A stretch of DNA of 44,172 bases from Pirellulales bacterium (GTDB lineage: Bacteria > Planctomycetota > Planctomycetia > Pirellulales > JADZDJ01), in NCBI GenBank assembly GCA_035499655.1, contig DATJYL010000069.1, positions 1 to 44,172 of the forward strand, given 5' to 3'. Position numbers and translations under genes: made by a program. This document shows, piece by piece, positions 39,163 through 44,172 of this stretch. Each line of letters starts with the position of its first letter. Position 1 is the first letter of the stretch. The notes under the pieces are model-generated. The model searched no databases, was not told where the DNA came from, and saw nothing but the letters and a program-made list of their open reading frames with translations.

Positions 39163-40226
39163 TTTGGACTCGATACCAGGGGCAATAGTGTTTTTAATTT
39201 TGCTTCCAATGCATCCTGTCCGCGCAAAAATTCCAAACCCACTAGCACGGCTCGCAGCGGCCGGTCGCCCAATTTGTTCACGGGCAGCTTTACCAGGTCT
39301 TTATGCGTGCACACTGCAACATCTGCGCCGTGCAAAGCCGTCCAACGAGCCAACTCGTCCACCGTATTATTATTGTAAATAAAATGGTCGGGGAACTCTC
39401 GCCAGGCGACAACATTGCAGCCGCACTCGGCAAGCGTGTGGCGAAAACCCGCTGGATTCCCCAGCCCACAAAAAGCCGCCACCTGCCTACCCCGCAGCGC
39501 GCCCAGCGATTCTTCTTGTCCGTCGGCGGCCAGCAAACTGCGCGGGGCGTGGCGGCATTCGACCCAAGCGATTTGAGGCGCATAGCGCTCCACGATGCCG
39601 CGAATTCGGGCGCGCTCAACTTCATTTACCATGTCGGCCCGCGTGAGCACTGCCAGATTGGCCCGGCTCATTCCGGCGATCGGTTCGCGCAACATGCCGC
39701 GTGGAAAAACATGGCCGAAGCCGAAGGGCTCGAGCGCATCCAAAAGTACGATGTCCAAATCCCGCGCGATGCGGCGATGCTGAAAGGCGTCGTCGAGAAT
39801 AATCAGTTCGCTCTGAAATTCTCGGACCGCCAATCGAGCGGCAGCAACACGATCCGGATTTTGTAAATGAACCACGCCGGGTAACTTTTGCGCCAGCTCT
39901 TGGGCTTCGTCGTTCGGCGCGCCGTTGGAAGATTTGTATCCACGACTGACCAGGGCAATTTTAATGCCGCGGTTCAAAAACCATCGGGCGATCCATTCGA
40001 CCAGCGGCGTTTTGCCGGTCCCCCCCAGCGTCAGGTTTCCCACACTCACGACGGGGATGCCGATTTTTTGGCTTGCCTTTCGGCCGGATTCAAAGGCTTT
40101 ATTTCGACCTACCACTATCCAGGTGTAGAGAGATTCAGCCCAGCGCAACAGACCGCGCAGCAGGCTTGCCATCGGGCCACGCCGCCGACCGCTGACCAGT
40201 TCGCGAAAATCGACCGCATTGAGCAA
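39159..40226 (-). CDS. lpxK: Tetraacyldisaccharide 4'-kinase LpxK
   Basis: LpxK phosphorylates the lipid A precursor at the 4'-position on the inner membrane. The 355-residue protein has the family N-terminal helix ([22 protein letters not shown]) and the P-loop GGTGKTP at 68-74 in [55 protein letters not shown], and FPRGMLREP are all LpxK landmarks. This shows that the organism makes lipid A-like lipopolysaccharide. It ends in a four-base overlap with the alpha/beta hydrolase gene. It is divergent from the proline-rich gene upstream across about 180 bases. Confidence 0.95.
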   Translation of the reverse strand: MLNAVDFRELVSGRRRGPMASLLRGLLRWAESLYTWIVVGRNKAFESGRKASQKIGIPVVSVGNLTLGGTGKTPLVEWIARWFLNRGIKIALVSRGYKSSNGAPNDEAQELAQKLPGVVHLQNPDRVAAARLAVREFQSELIILDDAFQHRRIARDLDIVLLDALEPFGFGHVFPRGMLREPIAGMSRANLAVLTRADMVNEVERARIRGIVERYAPQIAWVECRHAPRSLLAADGQEESLGALRGRQVAAFCGLGNPAGFRHTLAECGCNVVAWREFPDHFIYNNNTVDELARWTALHGADVAVCTHKDLVKLPVNKLGDRPLRAVLVGLEFLRGQDALEAKLKTLLPLVSSPK

Positions 40227-40408
40227 GAAAAAAATCTCGCAGAAAATGAACGTAGAAACGCCACGAAACAGACTCGAATTCTAGCGGGTTGCCAATGCGT
40301 TCCAGAGGGCATTTACGAGGGGAGCAAATGCTTGCATTCACCGGCGGCGCAGCTAAATTTACTTAAAGGTGTGTTCTGTCGGTCGGCATCGGGGGATGAT
40401 CCGACAAA

Positions 40409-41524
40409 ATGAAAGGGTTTTTGAAGCTCATGGGTTTCCTGCGAAAAAATCCGGACAAAGCGGCTCCGTTGGGAGCCTTTGGTCCCGCCCCCCCCCAGGC
40501 CCCGCCGAAAACGCCGGCTCCTGGTGCCCCTAAAACTCCAAGCCCAGCGCCTGCCAAAACGCCGATCGCGCCGGCTCCAGCGGGCCCAGCCTCTGGGACA
40601 TCAAAAGCGCCCGTGCCTCCGGCGCCAGTTGCGCCCAAAGCGCGAGTGATGCCCGCTCCAGCTCCGCCGAAAGTCCCCGCGCCAAAGACCACTGCGCCCA
40701 AGCCTGTCGCGTCTCCCGCTCCGGCAGCGCCGCAAGTGCTGCCGCAGCCGCCCGCCTCCAAAACTGCGCAGCCAATCGTGCCCCAACCTCCGGTTCAAGC
40801 GACGCCCCCCGCCTCCTTGCCGGCTGCGCCCGCTCCCCATCTCGCAGTACCCGCTGCACCACTGCCAGTTAAACCCATTCTCTTTGAGCAGGCACCATCA
40901 CCCGCCATCGAGCCCCAAAAGTTCACTCGCATCGAAGCTGATCAACCATCCGATATCGAGCCGCCGCAGGCAACTCCTATCAAACTTGATGAACCAAGCA
41001 TCATCGAACCAGAGCTACCCGAGACGATGGAAGAGTCGGCTTCCTTCGAAGGCCAAATCGTAGCCGACGCACTCGTGGAAGATGTTGCCGTCGAAGATAT
41101 GGAGAATGCACTACCCCAAGTTGCAATCGAGATGGAAGCTGAATTACTTCCCGCCGAACGGACGCGTTTCCGCGCGGCGAAAAAAGCCTATTCGCCACTT
41201 TCGACTGCCGGCGAAGCGCTCTCCGAAATTGAAGCGGCTCCGAAAAATATCGGCGACTGGCTTCGCACCCGGCCGATATGGTTTTGGGCAGCGGTGGCGG
41301 CCGTGTGGTTGGTAGCGGCGGTCCTGTATGTGGCGCTTACACCCCACGGTCCCAGCCGCCAGGAACAAGAGTGGGAACGCCTGCGACAACTCTATATGCA
41401 AAGCCAGCCAGGCAAAAAAACTTCCGCCCCGGCCGGTAAAGCAGATCAACCTCCTGCGGCCGATCAAACCCCCGCGAAATCCGACGGCGCGCAAAAGAGT
41501 GCAGCCGATGCGCCCGCCAAGTGA
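40409..41524 (+). CDS. Proline/alanine-rich one-TM protein, unknown function
   Basis: The 371-residue product starts MKGFLKLMGFLRKN with no signal peptide. Residues about 18-165 are Pro/Ala/Lys-rich, a rigid extended stretch. An acidic region at about 170-230 and an Arg-containing segment ending KNIGDWLRTRPIW follow. One hydrophobic helix spans 290-311 (WFWAAVAAVWLVAAVLYVAL), and a charged C-terminal tail ends in PAK repeats. The layout is a long cytoplasmic proline tether and a short external tail, unlike TonB, which has its helix at the N-terminus. A nine-base C run lies at 40488-40496 in the proline region. The protein is not recognised. It could be a low-complexity scaffold or membrane spacer. 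Confidence 0.7.
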   Translation: MKGFLKLMGFLRKNPDKAAPLGAFGPAPPQAPPKTPAPGAPKTPSPAPAKTPIAPAPAGPASGTSKAPVPPAPVAPKARVMPAPAPPKVPAPKTTAPKPVASPAPAAPQVLPQPPASKTAQPIVPQPPVQATPPASLPAAPAPHLAVPAAPLPVKPILFEQAPSPAIEPQKFTRIEADQPSDIEPPQATPIKLDEPSIIEPELPETMEESASFEGQIVADALVEDVAVEDMENALPQVAIEMEAELLPAERTRFRAAKKAYSPLSTAGEALSEIEAAPKNIGDWLRTRPIWFWAAVAAVWLVAAVLYVALTPHGPSRQEQEWERLRQLYMQSQPGKKTSAPAGKADQPPAADQTPAKSDGAQKSAADAPAK

Positions 41525-41585
41525 TTCTTTGCAGCAATTCGGGGCACGGTTGAGGTGCAGTGCCAAACAAAACGGCGAATGTAGA

Positions 41586-41604
41586 CGCCTCTTTCCGAGA
41601 GACG
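41586..41604. repeat. Short hairpin after the proline-rich gene
   Basis: CGCCTCT (41586-41592) pairs with AGAGACG (41598-41604) with one mismatch around TTCCG. It lies between the stops of the proline-rich gene and the isocitrate dehydrogenase gene (convergent). The stem is short and there is no T-run, so this is a weak terminator or repeat candidate. Confidence 0.35.
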
Positions 41605-41642
41605 CTGCGTACAGCCGCTGTGTCTTATAGGTGAAAGCCCGC

Positions 41643-42749
41643 TTATCGCACCGGTTTCAGCTTGGCCACAATCGCCTCGGCCATTTCGCGCGTGCCAACG
41701 GCGGTGGGATCGTCGCGGTTGGGCTTCAAATCGTACGTGACACTTTTGCCTTCGGCGATGACGTCGGCCACGGCTTTTTCCAGGCGCTTGGCCGCGTCGG
41801 CTTCGCCCAAGTGTTCCAGCATCAGCATGCCGGAGAGAATGACCGCCGTCGGATTGACTTTGTTTTTGCCTTTGTACTTGGGCGCGCTGCCGTGCGTGGC
41901 TTCGAACACGGCCCCGTCCGGTCCGATGTTCGCGCCCGGCGCCACACCCAAACCGCCGACCAGGCCGGCCGCCAGGTCGCTGAGCACGTCGCCATATAAA
42001 TTCGGCAGCACCAGCACGTCGTACAACTCGGGCTTTTGCACCAACTGCATGCACATGTTGTCGACAATGCGGTCTTCAAATTCGATGTCCGGATACTTGG
42101 CCGCCACCTGCCGCGATACTTCCAGCCACAACCCGTCGCTGTATTTCATGATGTTTGCTTTGTGAACGCTGGTGACTTTCTTGCGGCCGTATTTACGGGC
42201 GTACTCAAACGCATACTTCACAATCCGCTCGGTGCCCGAAACGCTGATCGGCTTGATGGAAACGCCGGTTTCTTGTGGCCTCGTTTTGATTTTGTTGCCG
42301 GTCGATTTTTCGTTGATGAACTTGATGAGGTCGGCGGTTTCGGGCTTCCCTTTTTCGAACTCCACGCCGGCGTACAGGTCTTCGGTATTTTCGCGGACGA
42401 TGACCAAGTCGACCGGCACGCTTTCGAAGAAGCTGCGCACCCCTTTGTATTGCTTGCACGGTCGCACGCAGGCGTACAACCCCAGCGCCTGTCGCAAATA
42501 CACGTTGATGCTGCGAAAGCCGGTGCCCACCGGCGTGGTGATGGGCGCCTTCAGCGCACACTTGGTCCGCTTGACGCTTTCCATGGTGGCTTCCGGCAGC
42601 GGCGTGCCGGTGCGGGCCATGACATCGACGCCCGCCTCTTGCACATCCCAATTGATTTTGACGCCCGTGGCGTCGATGCATTTGCGGGCCGCCTCGGCCA
42701 ACTCCGGCCCGGTGCCGTCGCCCATGATTAACGTAACATCGTGTGCCAT
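41643..42749 (-). CDS. icd: Isocitrate dehydrogenase (isocitrate/isopropylmalate dehydrogenase family)
   Basis: The 368-residue protein oxidises isocitrate to 2-oxoglutarate, or a related substrate in the same family. It has [57 protein letters not shown] and [17 protein letters not shown]. The family normally uses Asp-Ile after HGTAP when it takes NAD, and Lys-Tyr when it takes NADP. Here Lys291-Tyr292 favours NADP, although many close homologues are annotated as NAD-dependent. The start at 42749 ([10 protein letters not shown]) is preferred, because the eight residues to 42773 are not conserved. The product, 2-oxoglutarate, is the signal read by the PII protein at 4.4 kb. Confidence 0.88.
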   Translation of the reverse strand: MAHDVTLIMGDGTGPELAEAARKCIDATGVKINWDVQEAGVDVMARTGTPLPEATMESVKRTKCALKAPITTPVGTGFRSINVYLRQALGLYACVRPCKQYKGVRSFFESVPVDLVIVRENTEDLYAGVEFEKGKPETADLIKFINEKSTGNKIKTRPQETGVSIKPISVSGTERIVKYAFEYARKYGRKKVTSVHKANIMKYSDGLWLEVSRQVAAKYPDIEFEDRIVDNMCMQLVQKPELYDVLVLPNLYGDVLSDLAAGLVGGLGVAPGANIGPDGAVFEATHGSAPKYKGKNKVNPTAVILSGMLMLEHLGEADAAKRLEKAVADVIAEGKSVTYDLKPNRDDPTAVGTREMAEAIVAKLKPVR

Positions 42750-42932
42750 GATGGTTCTGCTTTCAGTTTTCAATTGCGCGCTGCCGCCGTCACTCCCTCG
42801 AAAAAATCGTACGAAATCTGCTCGTGAAAATTAACAAATGCAGCGCGGAGCGTCAACGAGGTCTGGCTAATACACAGCACGTAACATAATCAGCGTGCAG
42901 GAAGCACTATAAGTTGTCGTGGCTACTTCTGT

Positions 42933-43421
42933 TTATTTGTTGTCGGTCGGGGAACGATGTGGATCGACCATTAGAGTGAAGTAATTGATGTCCGTCCCCT
43001 CAAGTAGCTTTTCCACAATCTCGACAAACATTTTTTGCGATTGTTCCGGAGATAAATTATTGTACGGTCCCGTCTTAAATTCGAAGTAAGCTCGCTGGTG
43101 TTTGAGGTTCTCAGCCACCAGGCGAAATTTGCTCCACTGAGAACCGTAGTTATGTACTTCCTCCCACTGATAAGAACCAACGGCGATGGTTGAGAGAATC
43201 ATCGGAACGATAGCCCAATAGTCTCTCCAATCCTTTACCACAAGGAATTGGACGAAGATTGCCACCGGTGTCAACCAACTTGCAATCAACATCAGCCGTC
43301 GCATGAGAAGATAACGGCGCTGGTTAAAGGCCGACTTTGCTTCAAAATATTTGAGTTGAGGATCGAATCGCTCGTCTAAATAGTTGAAGTCTTTCATGAC
43401 ATATTCCATCTGATCAATCAC
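42933..43421 (-). CDS. DUF4231 / SLATT-type two-TM protein
   Basis: The 162-residue protein has two membrane helices (LMLIASWLTPVAIFVQFLV at 43-61 and YWAIVPMILSTIAVGSYQW at 68-86). Between its start and the helices lies the segment FDPQLKYFEAKSAFNQRRYLLMRR. The helices are followed by a cytoplasmic helical part with WSKFRLVAENLKHQRAYFEFKTGPY and FVEIVEKLLEGTDINYFTLM. This is the layout of the DUF4231 family of SLATT proteins, which are pore-like effectors proposed for phage defence and nucleotide-signalled systems. No nucleotide-synthesising or sensor gene is visible beside it, but the window ends 750 bases upstream. The region is visibly richer in A and T than its neighbours, which could mark transfer. 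A start at 43397 is possible. Confidence 0.8.
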   Translation of the reverse strand: MIDQMEYVMKDFNYLDERFDPQLKYFEAKSAFNQRRYLLMRRLMLIASWLTPVAIFVQFLVVKDWRDYWAIVPMILSTIAVGSYQWEEVHNYGSQWSKFRLVAENLKHQRAYFEFKTGPYNNLSPEQSQKMFVEIVEKLLEGTDINYFTLMVDPHRSPTDNK

Positions 43422-43473
43422 TAAGTTTTATCAATCTCATAAACTGGCGAAAAGAAGCCACATGTTCTATTTT

Positions 43474-44172
43474 TTATGATGATGGTTTGAATTTTTGTAT
43501 TGTCTGTTCCGCCGTTTTGTTGCGGTCCGGCTTCGCCGCGCTCGGATTTAATTCCCAGTGCTCACCGAAAAAGCCGGCGGTTTCGATTTTGCCTGGTTGC
43601 GTGATATCTGGCGGGGTGCGGATGTCGACAATGGCCCAATCGGGCAAGCGAGGCACTTGCCTGGCGTTGGAGGAATAATCGCTTTCACGGAAGGTGAAGC
43701 CGCTGTTCAGAACGACGTAACGATTGGGATTGAGCGGATTGGGATAAATTAGGACCGGGACATGATCGGCCGCCGAGAATTTTTTCTCGTCGGCCGTCAG
43801 GTTGTCGCCTTGCCAATGGATCGGTAGCTTGTCGTTGATGTGCTTGATCACCGCGTTGCTTTGCTCGTCGCCCCACAAGATTAAATTACTTACGGCAATA
43901 TCGTCGTCGGTCACGGCCGTGTCGTCCTTCACTCGAGCCTCACCGCGGAATTGGTTGCGCCATTGGCGGATGGCACGTTCCATTTCGGTTTGCACCCAAT
44001 GGTTGACTTCGGGGCGCCCGGACTTGCCGGTAGGCCGCACGATGATGAACGAATCCATGAACGCATCATCAATGGGCCCTTGCAGACCATGGCGTTTGAC
44101 TAAGTCGCGTGGGCCGAGTTCGCGCGCACCTAGCACCCAATTTCCTTGATCGTTTTTGTGCAAGTTGCACTG
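43474..44172 (-). CDS. C-terminal part of a prolyl-oligopeptidase (S9)-like hydrolase, truncated by the window edge
   Basis: The reading frame is open to the window edge; no start lies within it, and the gene continues upstream beyond base 44172. The visible 232 or so residues contain [97 protein letters not shown], and [11 protein letters not shown]. These match the C-terminal tail domain that follows the hydrolase domain in S9-type peptidases of planctomycetes, including the AGFFxExWxL end. The catalytic residues should lie in the missing part. It is on the same strand as the DUF4231 gene, which begins 52 bases after its stop. Confidence 0.8.
   Translation of the reverse strand, partial: QCNLHKNDQGNWVLGARELGPRDLVKRHGLQGPIDDAFMDSFIIVRPTGKSGRPEVNHWVQTEMERAIRQWRNQFRGEARVKDDTAVTDDDIAVSNLILWGDEQSNAVIKHINDKLPIHWQGDNLTADEKKFSAADHVPVLIYPNPLNPNRYVVLNSGFTFRESDYSSNARQVPRLPDWAIVDIRTPPDITQPGKIETAGFFGEHWELNPSAAKPDRNKTAEQTIQKFKPSS

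Noticed and set aside
40363-40761. 132-residue glycine-rich minus-strand frame
   Set aside because: It is the complement of the proline/alanine-rich coding region; Gly runs are the expected shadow of Pro codons.
1-44172. Prophage or transposon gene content
   Set aside because: No integrase, transposase or phage structural motif was seen in the recognised proteins; repeats are non-coding.

Overview
The window reads as a chromosomal stretch of a planctomycete, most likely order Pirellulales. The evidence is a 1308-residue protein combining a dehydrogenase-type beta-propeller with a C-terminal CxxCH heme domain of the Pirellula/Verrucomicrobium type, an anti-sigma-like protein carrying an exact H-x9-DG motif (the prepilin-like signature common in planctomycetes), ThyX as the thymidylate synthase, an LpxK-containing Gram-negative envelope gene set, and many short palindromic intergenic repeats. 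Assignments rest on reading motifs and family resemblance; no search was run.

Layout. 1-4.8 kb: csrA, a convergent trio (a small lysine-rich protein, thyX, a CaMKII-association-domain protein), then murJ, a 2Fe-2S ferredoxin and a short PII protein. 4.8-13.8 kb: glnE converges on the PII gene across a perfect 12-bp palindrome. It is followed by a tail-anchored beta-rich protein, a PhnB-like VOC protein, a sulfotransferase, a sigma factor overlapping an unusual anti-sigma/pseudopilin-like protein, and an unrecognised protein. 13.8-20.5 kb: a minus-strand peptide ABC importer operon in the order binding protein, permease B, permease C, ATPase D, ATPase F. 20.8-28.2 kb: the giant heme protein, a TlpA-like thioredoxin lipoprotein, a rhomboid protease and an unknown exported protein. 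28.3-34.3 kb: rpmA with a clear terminator, a SpoU-type RNA methyltransferase, a small membrane protein, folD, pgpA, a siroheme sulfite reductase and a nucleotidyltransferase-fold protein. 34.4-44.2 kb: an exported TPR protein, epmA, a metallophosphoesterase, an alpha/beta hydrolase overlapping lpxK, a proline/alanine-rich one-TM protein, an isocitrate dehydrogenase, a DUF4231/SLATT-type two-TM protein and the 3' end of an S9-type peptidase that runs off the window.

How the genes fit together. Nitrogen control is represented by PII and GlnE. The envelope is represented by MurJ, LpxK and PgpA. The sigma/anti-sigma pair looks like a complete cell-surface signalling module with an unusual sensor domain. 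The peptide importer is complete. The sulfite reductase has a Fur-family-like box over its best promoter.

The most distinctive non-coding signal is a set of dispersed inverted repeats. They lie at 3' ends, inside operons, at the end of csrA, and in frame inside oppD. The strongest candidates for something new are the anti-sigma/H-x9-DG fusion, the in-frame palindrome in oppD, the PII protein lacking its C-terminal arginines, the SLATT-type orphan, and a possible CsrA self-binding site upstream of csrA. No rRNA, tRNA, CRISPR array or transposase gene was seen.
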